Source of the DNA: Alphaproteobacteria bacterium
GTDB taxonomy: Bacteria > Pseudomonadota > Alphaproteobacteria > Thalassobaculales > Thalassobaculaceae
Direction: 5' to 3'
Length of the DNA: 64,000 bases
Assembly: GCA_022822665.1 (NCBI GenBank)
Contig: JAJEAR010000036.1
Span: 1-64,000, forward strand
Shown here: positions 37,773 to 47,701 of the stretch, one piece after another
How the letters are laid out: each line of letters begins with the position of its first letter
Position numbering within the stretch: the first letter of the stretch is position 1
The notes under the pieces: generated by a model
What the model was told of the DNA's origin: nothing
The model's input: the letters and a program-made list of their open reading frames with translations, nothing else
The model's database searches: none
Position numbers and translations under genes: made by a program

Positions 37773-39149
37773 TCAGAAGAAGTCCAGCCTGACCGCGAAC
37801 ATCTTCTCAACCTGCCTGATCGCCTCGGTGGCGGCGAACAGGATCACCCGGTCCCCGGCCCTGATCTCCGTATCGCCGCGCGGGACCAGGACCTCGTTGG
37901 CGCGCAGGATGACGCCGAAGACCACGCCGTCGGGAAGCCGGGCATCGCGCACGCTCTTGCCGACCAGGGACGAGGTCTCGAGCGCCTCGGCCTCGATCAC
38001 CTCGCCGAAGCCCTCGCGCACGGTATAGATGTTGCGGATGCGGCCCCGGCGCACGTGCTGGAGAATGGTCGAGACCGTGATCGCGCGCGGGTTGACCACG
38101 ACATCGATGCCGAGGCTGGTGATCAGGGGCGTGTAGGTCGAGTTGGCGATCAGCGCCACGGTACGCGAGACCCCGCTGCGCCTGGCCAGCAGCGAGCTGA
38201 TGATGTTGACCTCGTCATCGTTGGAGACCGCAACGAAGGTCTCGGTGTTGGCGATGTTTGCCTCCTCGAGGATCTCCGGGTCGAGGGTGTCGCCGTGAAA
38301 CACCACCGTACTGTCGAGGGTCTGCGCGACGAGGCGGGCCCGGTCGCGGTTGTACTCGATCACCTTCGCCCTGACACCCTCGTGTTCGGCCTCGATTTCC
38401 TGCGCCAGCCTGAGACCGATATTGCCGCCTCCGGCGATCACGACGGTCCGGCCCTCCGTCTCCTCGTGACCGAACGCCGCCATGGCGCGGGGCAGGTGAG
38501 CGGTTTCGCAGATGAAATAGACGTCGTCGCCGGGCATCATCACCGCGTCGGAACGCGGCACCACGCCCTGCTCGTCACGCACGATACCGACGACCCGCAG
38601 GTTGAGACCGGGAAACAGCTGGGTCAGCTGGCGCATCGGCTGGCCAACGATCGGGCAATCCTCCTCGCACCGCACCCCGACCACCGATACCCGGCCGTCA
38701 CCCATCGGCACCACGTCGATCGCGCCGGGCATCTGCAACCGCCGACCGATCGCACGCGCCACCTCGTATTCGGGCGAGATGATCACGTCGATGGGCATGT
38801 GGTCCCGGCTGAACAGGTCACCCCAGATTGGCTGCAGGTACTGCTGCTGGCGAATCCGCGCGATCTTGGTCGGAACGTCGAACAGCGAGTGACTGACCTG
38901 GCAGGCCACCATGTTCACTTCGTCGGAGTGGGTCACCGCGATCACCATGTCGGCGTCGGCCACGCCGCTCTGCTCCAGGATCTGCGGGTGCGATGCCCAG
39001 CCCTCGACTCCGCGGACGTCCAGGGTCTCGGCGATCTTGCGGACCAGCGCCGGATCATGGTCGATCACGGTCACGTCGTTGTTTTCGCCCGCCAGGTGGC
39101 GGGCAATGCTTGTGCCCACCTGGCCGGCTCCGCAGATCACCACCTTCAT
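37773..39149 (-). CDS. trkA: Trk potassium uptake regulator TrkA
   Basis: A 458-residue peripheral membrane protein gating K+ uptake by TrkH. Two RCK modules are seen, each with a dinucleotide motif: VVICGAGQVGTSIARHLAG at the start and VVIAGGGNIGLRLAQ (about 230-244). Each is followed by a TrkA-C domain. It lies 9 bases after ntrX, in the usual ntrYX-trkA order. Confidence 0.92.
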   Translation of the reverse strand: MKVVICGAGQVGTSIARHLAGENNDVTVIDHDPALVRKIAETLDVRGVEGWASHPQILEQSGVADADMVIAVTHSDEVNMVACQVSHSLFDVPTKIARIRQQQYLQPIWGDLFSRDHMPIDVIISPEYEVARAIGRRLQMPGAIDVVPMGDGRVSVVGVRCEEDCPIVGQPMRQLTQLFPGLNLRVVGIVRDEQGVVPRSDAVMMPGDDVYFICETAHLPRAMAAFGHEETEGRTVVIAGGGNIGLRLAQEIEAEHEGVRAKVIEYNRDRARLVAQTLDSTVVFHGDTLDPEILEEANIANTETFVAVSNDDEVNIISSLLARRSGVSRTVALIANSTYTPLITSLGIDVVVNPRAITVSTILQHVRRGRIRNIYTVREGFGEVIEAEALETSSLVGKSVRDARLPDGVVFGVILRANEVLVPRGDTEIRAGDRVILFAATEAIRQVEKMFAVRLDFF

Positions 39150-39158
39150 GGCGGAACC

Positions 39159-40571
39159 TCACGCGGACCGGGGGGACCGTTCGTCCTGCTTGATCCCGAG
39201 TGATTTCAGCTTGCGGTGCAGCGCAGAGCGCTCCATGCCCACGAAACTCGCCGTGCGGGAGATGTTGCCTCCGAAACGGTTGACCTGGGCCCGAAGGTAC
39301 TCCCGCTCGAACGTCTCCCGCGCATCACGCAACGGCATGGCCATGGTCTCCACCCCGTGTTCGGCGCGCATGCACGCCGGACCGACCGCGGTTATCTCGG
39401 GCGGCAGCATCTCGGCGCTGATTCGTTCCCTCGTTGATCCCGGGGCCATGATCAGAAGCCAGTCGATCACGTTGCGCAACTGGCGCACGTTTCCGGGCCA
39501 GTCGTAGGTCTGCAGGGCCGCCATGGCATCATTCGCGATCCGGCGCGTGGGGATGCTCGACGTCACCGACGACTGCTCCAGGAAGTGTTCCACCAGCAGC
39601 GGGATGTCCTCGCGCCGCTCGCGCAGCGCCGGAACGGAAACCGGCACCACGTTGAGACGGTAGTACAGGTCCTCGCGGAACCGGCCCGCGGAGATTTCCT
39701 CGCGCAGGTCACGGTTGGTGGACGCGATGACCCGCACGTCAACGGCGACCTCGCTCTCGCCGCCGACAGGACGGAATCGCTGCTCCTGGAGCACGCGGAC
39801 GATCTTGCCCTGGGTCTCCAGCGGCATGTCGGCCACCTCGTCGAGGAACAGGGTGCCATTGTGCGCGCGTTCGAACACGCCGACGCTGTGCATCTGCGGA
39901 TGTTCGGCTTCCTGCCCGCCGGTCCCGAACAGTTCGGCCTCCAGCCGTTCCGGGTTCATGGTCGCGCAGTTGAGCACCACCATCGAAGCGGAGTTGCGCC
40001 CGGAGGCCGCGTGGATCATTCCGGCGACGATTTCCTTGCCGACGCCCGGCGGACCTGTGACCAGAACCCGGCTGTTGGTCGGCGCGACCTTCTTGATGGC
40101 CGAACGCAACTGCGTGATTCCGGACGAGGTTCCGATGAGATTCTCGACCTGGCCGACCTTGCGGCGCAGCTCCTCGTTCTCCCGCTTCAGGCGAGCGGTC
40201 TCGATGGCGCGCATGGCGCGATTGACCAGCGGGACCAGCCGGTCCGACTTGAACGGTTTCTCGATGAAGTCGTATGCGCCGCGGCGAATGGCATCGATCG
40301 CCGACTCGATGGTCCCGTGCCCGCTGATCATGATGACCGGCAGCTCCGGGTGGGTCTGCTTGACGATGTCGAGGATCTGCAGTCCCCCGTCGTCCCCGCT
40401 GCCCAGCCAGATATCAAGGATGATCAGCCCGGGGGCACGGCTCCTGATCTCGTCGAGCGCCTCCGCATATCCGGATGCCTGCCTGACGTTGAACCCTTCA
40501 TCCTCGAGAATACTGGCAACCATGAAGCGGATGTCCGCCTCGTCATCGACAATGAGAATGTCTGTGGCCAT
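39159..40571 (-). CDS. ntrX: Nitrogen-assimilation response regulator NtrX
   Basis: A 470-residue NtrC-family regulator: receiver domain with phospho-acceptor Asp53 in ILDIWLG, central AAA+ domain with GPPGVGKE and FLDEVADM, and a C-terminal Fis-type HTH (RTASFVGMERSALHRKL). The GAFTGA loop that touches sigma54 is missing, as in other alphaproteobacterial NtrX, so it is unlikely to activate sigma54 directly. It is 6 bases after ntrY. Confidence 0.92.
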   Translation of the reverse strand: MATDILIVDDEADIRFMVASILEDEGFNVRQASGYAEALDEIRSRAPGLIILDIWLGSGDDGGLQILDIVKQTHPELPVIMISGHGTIESAIDAIRRGAYDFIEKPFKSDRLVPLVNRAMRAIETARLKRENEELRRKVGQVENLIGTSSGITQLRSAIKKVAPTNSRVLVTGPPGVGKEIVAGMIHAASGRNSASMVVLNCATMNPERLEAELFGTGGQEAEHPQMHSVGVFERAHNGTLFLDEVADMPLETQGKIVRVLQEQRFRPVGGESEVAVDVRVIASTNRDLREEISAGRFREDLYYRLNVVPVSVPALRERREDIPLLVEHFLEQSSVTSSIPTRRIANDAMAALQTYDWPGNVRQLRNVIDWLLIMAPGSTRERISAEMLPPEITAVGPACMRAEHGVETMAMPLRDARETFEREYLRAQVNRFGGNISRTASFVGMERSALHRKLKSLGIKQDERSPRSA

Positions 40572-40577
40572 CTGGAT

Positions 40578-42842
40578 CTACCCGTCAGATTGCGCCCCAT
40601 GTTCCCGCGTCGGGTCGGACCTGTCCACCCGCACGGGGAACTCGAGTGACACGACGGCGCCTCCACCCGGCCGGTCGGTCATCCGGATGGAACCATCATG
40701 ATCTTCCATGATCTGCCGCACAATGGCGAGTCCCAGGCCGGTTCCCTGCTTCCTGGTTGTCACGTAGGGCTCGGTCAGCCGATGCCGTTCTCCCTCCGGC
40801 AGGCCACGCCCGTTGTCGGACACGCTGACCACCACCTTGCCTGTTTCAATGCCGGCGCTGACCTCGATCCGGCCCCGTTCCGGGCACGGCTCCTGCCTGC
40901 CCTCGATGGAATCGGCGGCGTTCTGCAACAGGTTGGTGACCGCCTGCCGCATCTGGCGGTCGTCGCAGCGCACCTGCAACGGCCCGTCCGGCAGCGACAC
41001 CTCGTAGTCGATCCCGGTATTCGCCGTCTGATGGAGTTCGGTCTGCCGATCGAGCAGGTCGGCAAGATCCACATCGTCCATCACCGCCTCGGGCATCCGG
41101 GCAAAGGCGGAGAATTCCCTGAGCAGGCTCGAGATGTCGGCAACCTGTCGCTGGATCATGTCGACCAGGTGCTCGAAGCCGGTCCGCTCGCGCGGGGCGA
41201 CCGCGTCGGCAAACTTGTTCCTCAGCCGGTCCGCCGCCAGCTGGATCGGAGTGAGCGGATTGGCGATCTCGTGGGCAACGCGGCGCGCGACATCGGCCCA
41301 GGCCGCCTGGCGCTGGGCCGTCTGCAGATCGGTGATGTCATCGAAGGTCACCACGAACCCCGAGATTTCCCCTTCCGAGCGCTCGGCGACTATTCTCGCG
41401 AGCAGGACCCGGTACCGGTCATCCCTCGCGTGCTGTACCTGGCCCTCCGCGCGCAGCGAGGGCGCCCTGCGGGCGGCGGCGAGAAGGTACGCCATTTCGG
41501 GCAGCAGGTCCGTGAACCGGCGGGCGACCAATTCGGCCAGTTCCATGTCGAGAAGTTCCGCCGCCGCCCGGTTCGGCAGTTCGATCCTGCCGTCGGCATC
41601 GAGCCTGATCACTCCCGAAGAAACACCACCGAGCACGGCCTCGGTGAAGCGCCGGCGGGTTTCCTGGTCGCGATGCGCCTCGACCAGGTCGTCCCTCTGG
41701 GCCCGGAGCTGTCGCGTCATGGTATTGAACGACTGGCTCAGCGTGCTGAACGCGCTGACCTGAAACTCCGGTACCTCCGCGTCGAGGTCGCCGGAGCTGA
41801 CCCGGGCCGAGGCCTCGATCAGGTCCCCGACCGGCCGGGCGAACCAGCCGGCGAAGTAGAGCCCGACCCAGACCGCGGCGAACAGCATCAGCAGTGCACC
41901 GACCGCAAAGATCATCGCAAACGTGACCCGGATGACGAACAGCCGGTCCTCGATCTGCTGGAACTCGTCGGAAGCCTCGACCGTCTGGTCGACGGCACCG
42001 AGGATGTCGGGATTCAGGTACCGGCTCGCATACACGAAGACATCGGGAAAGTCCTCCAGCCGCACGACGGCGCGCACCCGGTCCACATCGCCTTCCAGGA
42101 TGACCGCACGGCCTTCCCTCGCCTGATCGATCGCGTGGCGGGGGATCGGGTAACTCTCGAACCCGAGCCCTATTCCGGTCCGGAACAGCACCCGGTTGGT
42201 TCCGTCGAAAACCACGATCTCGGAGACGTTGCGGAGTTGGGCCTGGTCCTCGAGGACACGGGCAAACGTCTTGTTGTCGGTTCGCTGCGAGCGCGCCAGG
42301 CGGTTGAGGTCGACGGCGATCGCCAGGGTGTCGCCGATCACGTGACGCTTGTGTTCCTCCAGATAGGCCTCGGCGACGGTGCGCGACGAGGTGACCGCGG
42401 TCGAGATCCGTTCGCTGAACCACGACCTCATCGCAAACTCGAACACCACCAGCGCGAAAATGGCGACCACGATGGTCGGGGTGACAGCCACCAGGCTGAA
42501 CATGACCACGAGACGCACCTGCAGGCCCGACCCGGCCTGCCGCTGGCGTCGGCGCAGCCACAGCCCGACCAGCTGCTGGCCGATCAGGGCCGAGAGCAGC
42601 AGCAGGATCGACAGGTCGAGATACAGGAAGCCGAGGACGACCCCGGGATCGGCTCCCTCCAGCCCGGCGTCGGCAAAGGTCAGATAGGTGCCGATCCCGG
42701 CGGCAATGGCGAGGCAGGTCAGCCCGAAGGTCAGGGTCCGGATCAGCAGCGGCCGGTTGAAGAACTCGACCAGGCGCACCAGGGGACCCGCCGAAGGGCG
42801 TTCGGCACTCGCGTCGGTTCCCGCAACACTCGACTGGGTCAT
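40578..42842 (-). CDS. ntrY: Membrane sensor histidine kinase NtrY
   Basis: A 754-residue kinase: hydrophobic helices in the first 130 residues, a periplasmic sensor region (about 130-330), another helix pair, HAMP (ARPVGDLIEASARVSSGDL), PAS, and a HisKA/HATPase core with H-box RRVAHEIANPL (about 525), N-box LLQNAADSIEG and G-boxes DNGRGLP, GTGLGLAIV. ATG 42842 has GGAG six bases upstream; a longer in-frame start exists. Partner of NtrX in nitrogen, redox and envelope signalling. Confidence 0.92.
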   Translation of the reverse strand: MTQSSVAGTDASAERPSAGPLVRLVEFFNRPLLIRTLTFGLTCLAIAAGIGTYLTFADAGLEGADPGVVLGFLYLDLSILLLLSALIGQQLVGLWLRRRQRQAGSGLQVRLVVMFSLVAVTPTIVVAIFALVVFEFAMRSWFSERISTAVTSSRTVAEAYLEEHKRHVIGDTLAIAVDLNRLARSQRTDNKTFARVLEDQAQLRNVSEIVVFDGTNRVLFRTGIGLGFESYPIPRHAIDQAREGRAVILEGDVDRVRAVVRLEDFPDVFVYASRYLNPDILGAVDQTVEASDEFQQIEDRLFVIRVTFAMIFAVGALLMLFAAVWVGLYFAGWFARPVGDLIEASARVSSGDLDAEVPEFQVSAFSTLSQSFNTMTRQLRAQRDDLVEAHRDQETRRRFTEAVLGGVSSGVIRLDADGRIELPNRAAAELLDMELAELVARRFTDLLPEMAYLLAAARRAPSLRAEGQVQHARDDRYRVLLARIVAERSEGEISGFVVTFDDITDLQTAQRQAAWADVARRVAHEIANPLTPIQLAADRLRNKFADAVAPRERTGFEHLVDMIQRQVADISSLLREFSAFARMPEAVMDDVDLADLLDRQTELHQTANTGIDYEVSLPDGPLQVRCDDRQMRQAVTNLLQNAADSIEGRQEPCPERGRIEVSAGIETGKVVVSVSDNGRGLPEGERHRLTEPYVTTRKQGTGLGLAIVRQIMEDHDGSIRMTDRPGGGAVVSLEFPVRVDRSDPTREHGAQSDG

Positions 42843-43687
42843 GACAACTCCGGAGCGGAGCGCGGTCGACCGGTGCCTGCCGGCGCGCACGGGCATGCTC
42901 CGGCTCACGCGGCACGGTACGCGGCGAGCATACCATGTTCGCGAGCGTCACGACGTCGCGTGCACGCTGTCCGCACCAGTGCCGAGACGACGACGCCATG
43001 GTCCCGGGCCTGCAACGGCCAGGCGCGACCGATCACCGGGGGCCCGTGCGCGGTCATGCCGGGCGGCAGGCCCGGAGAATGCCTCGCAGCGACCCGGGGT
43101 CCTGCCACCCTCGCGCAATCGAGATCCTGTGGCGTGAGGCAGTGCCGCATCGCGATGCCGGCATGGGGCTCGCGGGCGGTCCGTGCCCGGTACCTGTCGC
43201 GCCGACAGCCGCAGCAGGCCGATCGACAGCGGGTCGTGTCGGCAGACCATGCGGGCTCCTTGGCGGATGCGAACCGACATCGGGCGCAATTCCGTGCACG
43301 CCTCGTCAGGACCGGCGCAGGAACGGGCGAATCGGGACCCGTCCGACGGTCGGAGTACACTGCCGGTCTGGACAACCGCATCCGCCATCGAGACCGGTCC
43401 TGTCCATGCGCGATCCTCGGCGATCGGCCCGGATTCGTACGACCGTAACCGGTACTGTCGGGAGCAAGCTGCCGCAGACCCCCGGCTGCGATCGGACCGA
43501 CCGTGCGGTGCCGGTGACCGGGACCGTTCGCACACACGCAGGGAGTGTGAGGAGAGTGGACGCGGCGCTGAACAGATGCGGAAATGGTCGGCAAGAAAGC
43601 CCACGCCGACAATGCCGACGAAGAAAACCGCCATCCGGACCAGGATGTCGGTGTCCTCGCCCTGGCGGTGCGGATCTGCCATGGGAC
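42843..43687. other. Long gap without a recognisable gene
   Basis: About 845 bases upstream of ntrY. Translations on both strands are Arg/Ser/Pro-rich shadows. The ntrY promoter must be here; nothing decisive seen. The upper part adjoins the frameshifted end of the AAA+ gene, so decay probably continues into it. Confidence 0.45.
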
Positions 43688-45319
43688 TTACGGCTCGAAC
43701 GAACCCGGCGGGCCGGCCGGCTTCGCTTCGGAAGCGGAACCCGGACCCGGACCCGGATCAAGGCCGTACTGTTCGGCCATGTCCCGAAAGTCCAGACGCA
43801 GAAACCGGCCGGCAGCGGTATCCGCCTCTGCTCGGATGTGAAGGCCGGCGAGACGATCATGGGGAGAGGCGTCGCGTCGTGCATCACGGTCTCCTGACGG
43901 GCAGCGCCGAGTGCTGCGCGGAAATCGGCGATCCGCCGGGCCAGGTCGTCCGGATCGTGCCTGTCGGCATTGCGCGTGCATTCCCCGAGAACAAGCCAGG
44001 CGTCGCCGTTCTGGCGCACCAGGCCCACGAGATCGATCTCCCTGCTCCCCCGGCTGCGGGGACCCGACACCGGTTTCGGACCAGACCCCGCATGGCAGGG
44101 AACTGACCCAGCCCGATGCCAGGCGCTCGAGCATTGGCCCCTCCAGGTTCTTCAGCCAGGTGAGCTCCATCTCCGGATCCCTTCTGGTAGTCGCCGCGCT
44201 GCGCCCGGAGGTGAAGAGATCGGGAAACACGTTGAGCTGGAACAGGCTGTTGTTGTCAGTGATCCGCCAGGCGCCCCTGCCGGGCGAGGCGGCGAGCATG
44301 GGCCCGTCCCACCGGACGAGTTCGAGATGTGTCTCGAGGATGCGCAGCGCGCGGTCCGCCGCGTCACGGGACGCAAGGCCGGCGCCGGACGCGATCTCCC
44401 TGGTGCCCGCGCCTCTGGCGGACTGGTGCGACATCCAGATCAGCGCGGCACGCGCGTCCTCGGAAAGTTCGACGGCGGCCCGGCTGTCGACCCGTTCTTT
44501 GGGATCCTCCAGCGTCTCGCGCTCGATCTGCAGGAACGCCCGCCGCCAGTCGTCGTCGTCCGCGATCGCCGCCGGATCGAGAAGCGCCGTATACTGCGGA
44601 TCCTCGATGAGCCGCTCCCTGTTGCGCGGCAGTCCGTCCCAGGCGGTCCACAGGCTGAGAAAGCGGCCGGGCCGGGCGAGCAGACCGTGTTCGGCGGCCA
44701 TTTCCAGGGTGGTCGAGACCGGCCATTGCCGGATCCGCGCCAGGGCCGGGGCTCTCTGATGGAGCGGAGCGTCGCTGCGCAGCATGCGCAGCAGGTGCTG
44801 CTGGTGCGAGCCGGTCAGGACCAGCGTGCCCGGCGGGCTCCTCCTGCCGAAGCTCGGCAGGCTGGTGAAGTGATCGATCATCGGCTTGAGCGGGCTCTCG
44901 ATGCCCGCGGAACGGGCATTGTGGAACTCGTCGAGGACGACAACGGCGCCCTTCCCGATCAGGTGCGAGAGGATGTCGGTAAAGCGCCCCTGGGGATTCG
45001 CGGTCGCCCACCGCCCGTCGGTATCCTCCGGCCTGTCCGCCATGAGGGACCCGAGCCCGGACTGCGTGATCGCCCGTTCCAGGGTCCGGAGGCAATCGTC
45101 ACGGCGCCCGGTGTCGGGAAGTTCCACCGTGAGCACGGGCACCGCGTCCGGCTTCTCCTCCATCGCCTGCGCCAGGAGCCGCTTCTTGCCGATGCCGCGC
45201 CGCCCGAGCAGCGTGTACGCCGCCCATCGCCGCCCCTGCGGTCCCGGGTCACCGAGATGAAGGAGGGTGCGCACCTGCTCCAGCTCGCGCTCCCGCCCGT
45301 AGAAACGCCACCCGGCCAC
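43688..45319 (-). pseudogene. AAA+ ATPase of the archaeal-ATPase/DUF234 type, frameshifted
   Basis: The first 400 residues are intact: FYGRERELEQV box, Walker A LLGRRGIGKKRLL, Walker B AVVVLDEFHNAR, a sensor region TLVLTGSHQQ and a winged-helix part. The C-terminal nuclease-like domain is split. After VWSETGVGS the open frame turns into Arg/Pro-rich nonsense, while the next frame reads SREIDLVGLV and WLVLGECTRNADRHDP, the expected EID..GE core. The shift lies at the C5 tract 44047-44051. A second shift near 43820-43840 returns to the first frame for GRFLRLDFRDMAEQYGLDP. Such proteins occur in mobile or toxin-like contexts; function unknown. Confidence 0.7.
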
Positions 45320-46209
45320 GGGAATTCAGGGGCCGGGCCGGACCGAGCCGATCCGGCCGCCCTCCCCCGCCAGCAGCCCGGCCGTGTGGTCGGGCGCACG
45401 GGCCAGGGAAACCCGGTCAGAGGGGCCCGCGTGCCCCGTGTTGACCAGCGCGATCATCAGGATCCCCTCGACAAGCCGCGGCTCGGCGAGCCGGCTCTCC
45501 GGCGATACTCAGTCGCATCGCCGGTCGCGCAGGACGCGCAGAAGGAGACCGGCATCCGACACCGTCTCCCGAAGGTGACCACCGGTGTGGTTCATGGGCT
45601 GTGTTCCGCCCCTCGAGGCGTCCCGTGGCTTACAGCGACGGAGTCGTGTCCTGATCCGCCGCAGGCGCACTGTGACCCGGCTCCGTGCACTCGTCCAGAC
45701 GATCCCGGCGCAGACCGGCCCAACTCACCGGCAGTTCGTCGACAGCTCCGGGCAACTCCAGGCAGTCGGGCGACGGCTCCATCTGCAACTCGGCGCCGAG
45801 GCGTATCGCCATGTCCTTCGCATCGGCCCGGATCGTGTTCACCCGGCGCGGCCGCTCTCCGGCCGCCGCCTGGGCCACAACCACCTGATCGCGGAGATCT
45901 GGCCACGCGTCCACGTCTGCCAGCACCTGCGGGCCCCGTCGGACACACCGGGCACGAGCCGCCAGGTCGCCGGGCGCCCGTCGTCAAAAGGAGCATCCTC
46001 CACACCGGCGGCGCGCCCGGTTTCGCCACGGCCTCGGGGCCGGCGGCCCCGAGCCGTGAACGGGGACCAGGAACGGCGGAGGACGGCCTCGCAGGAGCAT
46101 CGGAGCGGCCGGCGGACCGTCGCCGGGAGCCGGGACCGGATAACGGCGCGCGGGGCCGGATTGCACAGTACCCTCCCGAAGGGTGACCGAGCTCCACACC
46201 AAGAGCCGA
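45320..46209. other. Long gap between AAA+ gene and oxidoreductase gene
   Basis: About 890 bases. Apart from the small frame at 45630-45926 listed separately, only shadow frames are seen. No RNA gene, repeat or promoter that I can support. Confidence 0.4.
45630..45926 (-). CDS. Small hypothetical protein or gene remnant
   Basis: A 98-residue frame starting GTG, reading LADVDAWPDLRDQVVVAQAA and later DCLELPGAVDELPVSW. About 78 of 98 third codon positions are G or C and second positions are clearly lower, the pattern of real genes here. In-frame codons continue upstream (AARARCVRRGPQV) to a TGA with no ATG, so it may be the surviving part of a longer gene. No family recognised. Confidence 0.35.
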   Translation of the reverse strand: MLADVDAWPDLRDQVVVAQAAAGERPRRVNTIRADAKDMAIRLGAELQMEPSPDCLELPGAVDELPVSWAGLRRDRLDECTEPGHSAPAADQDTTPSL

Positions 46210-47253
46210 TCAGGGCGGCAGCGTCACGGGGTTCCCCAGATCGGCGGAGCGCAACAACGCTTCGATCACCATCAGGGACCGGATGCCCTCCTGCCCGGAT
46301 ACCAGCGGTTCCGCCTCCCCCCGGATGACCGCGGCGAAATGCTCGATCTGGGCGATCAGGGGATCGGTGCTCGGCGTCGGAAAGCTTGTCGCCGCAATGG
46401 GCGTCATCCAGTGGCCGTTCGAGGGGTGGTGCCACAGCAAGTTCTGCGGAAGCGAGAGCCCGCCTTCGGTCCCGGAGATGTGGTAGCAGCTTTCCCTGGT
46501 CTGCGGATAGGCAGGGTTCTCGCCCGATGTGAGCTCCCAGCTCCACGGAGAGGCAGCGGTATCAGACAGGCCGAGGGTGCCGAGGGCCCCGGAAGAAAAC
46601 CGCAGCGTGGCCACAAGACTGTCTTCGACGGCGAACCCGCGCGTTCGATTGGTGGCGACGGCATAGACCTCCGATACCTCTCCGCAGAGATATCGCAACA
46701 GGTCCACGTCGTGGATTGCGTTGACGAGCGTCGGGCCGGCCCCGGGCTGACGGCGCCAGTCCGGTTCGAAATAGGAATCCGGCTTCAGGAGCCAGCACTG
46801 GGACTGGACCATCACGATCGAGCCGATCTGCCCGGTCTCGATCAGTTCCCGTGCCTTTCTGACCAGTGGATTGTGTCGACGGTGGTGGCCAACGAGCACG
46901 GGCACCGATGCCGACCGGGCGGCGGCGACAAGTGTTTCGGCCGATCGGGACGTCGATGCGATCGGTTTCTCGACCAGCATCGGGCACCCTGCCCGCACGC
47001 ACGCGAGACCGTTCTCCACATGGCTCTGGTTGGGGGTCGCGATGATGACCCCGTCGGGACGCTCGGCGGAGAACATCTCGGCAAGGCTCGGATACCACGG
47101 CTTGCCAACGCTGTCGGCGATATGCCGGACATCATCAAGCGGATCGACAATCGGGCCGAGCGCGATGCCGGCAGGACACTGCTGGAATGCCGACAGGTGT
47201 CGGCGGCCGATTACCCCCACCCCTGCGAGGGCGATGGTCACGGTGCGGGCCAT
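46210..47253 (-). CDS. Gfo/Idh/MocA-family oxidoreductase
   Basis: A 347-residue NAD(P)-dependent dehydrogenase. The Rossmann motif is GVGVIGRRHL, the catalytic EKP is in LVEKPIAST (about 93-101), and DPLDDV and GHHRRHNPLVRKA are also family features. Substrates in this family are sugars, inositols or their derivatives. It stands alone, divergent from the catabolic operon starting at 47702, and could share its pathway. Confidence 0.88.
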   Translation of the reverse strand: MARTVTIALAGVGVIGRRHLSAFQQCPAGIALGPIVDPLDDVRHIADSVGKPWYPSLAEMFSAERPDGVIIATPNQSHVENGLACVRAGCPMLVEKPIASTSRSAETLVAAARSASVPVLVGHHRRHNPLVRKARELIETGQIGSIVMVQSQCWLLKPDSYFEPDWRRQPGAGPTLVNAIHDVDLLRYLCGEVSEVYAVATNRTRGFAVEDSLVATLRFSSGALGTLGLSDTAASPWSWELTSGENPAYPQTRESCYHISGTEGGLSLPQNLLWHHPSNGHWMTPIAATSFPTPSTDPLIAQIEHFAAVIRGEAEPLVSGQEGIRSLMVIEALLRSADLGNPVTLPP

Positions 47254-47701
47254 GTGCAGCTCCCGTCAGGGCAAGGGGGCGCGTCCCGGCACGACGGTGC
47301 CGGCGCCTGCGGTTCCAGGGTGCGTGCACGTGCCCGCAGGTCGGTCCGGCTCGGCAATCTTGTCGGACATGACTGTTCTGTCGATTCGCCATGGAGCGGG
47401 AGACACGGACACGGTTTGCGAACGCATCACCGGCCGGGTGGAGACAGGACCGTGCAGGCATGCATCGCGCTCCGGCCAGCCTGATACCCGGCAGTCTTCC
47501 TGCACGATTGTCTCGCGTGCGGCAAGGGGTCGGTCCACACAGGACGTGCGCCGGATCCGTGCGACCGCGGCCCCCTTCCATTCCACGGGACCGGCCGCAG
47601 CGACGCGGGTCACCGAGCGCCCTGCCCGTCCTGTGGTAGGCTTGCACACACGGCTCGTGACGCGGGGCGGAACGCTCGGAAACCCGCGGAAAGGAGTTCT
47701 C
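47254..47701. other. Divergent intergenic region
   Basis: About 450 bases between the oxidoreductase and the catabolic operon. It should hold both promoters. No clear hexamers, operators or RNA gene were identified. A good ribosome site AAAGGAG is at its right end. Confidence 0.4.

Noticed and set aside
40698..43448. Very long plus-strand open frame antisense to ntrY (over 900 codons)
   Set aside because: Its product lacks motifs and is a shadow of ntrY in GC-rich DNA. Similar long antisense frames over the sugar permease, mscS, hyuAB and trkA were rejected for the same reason.
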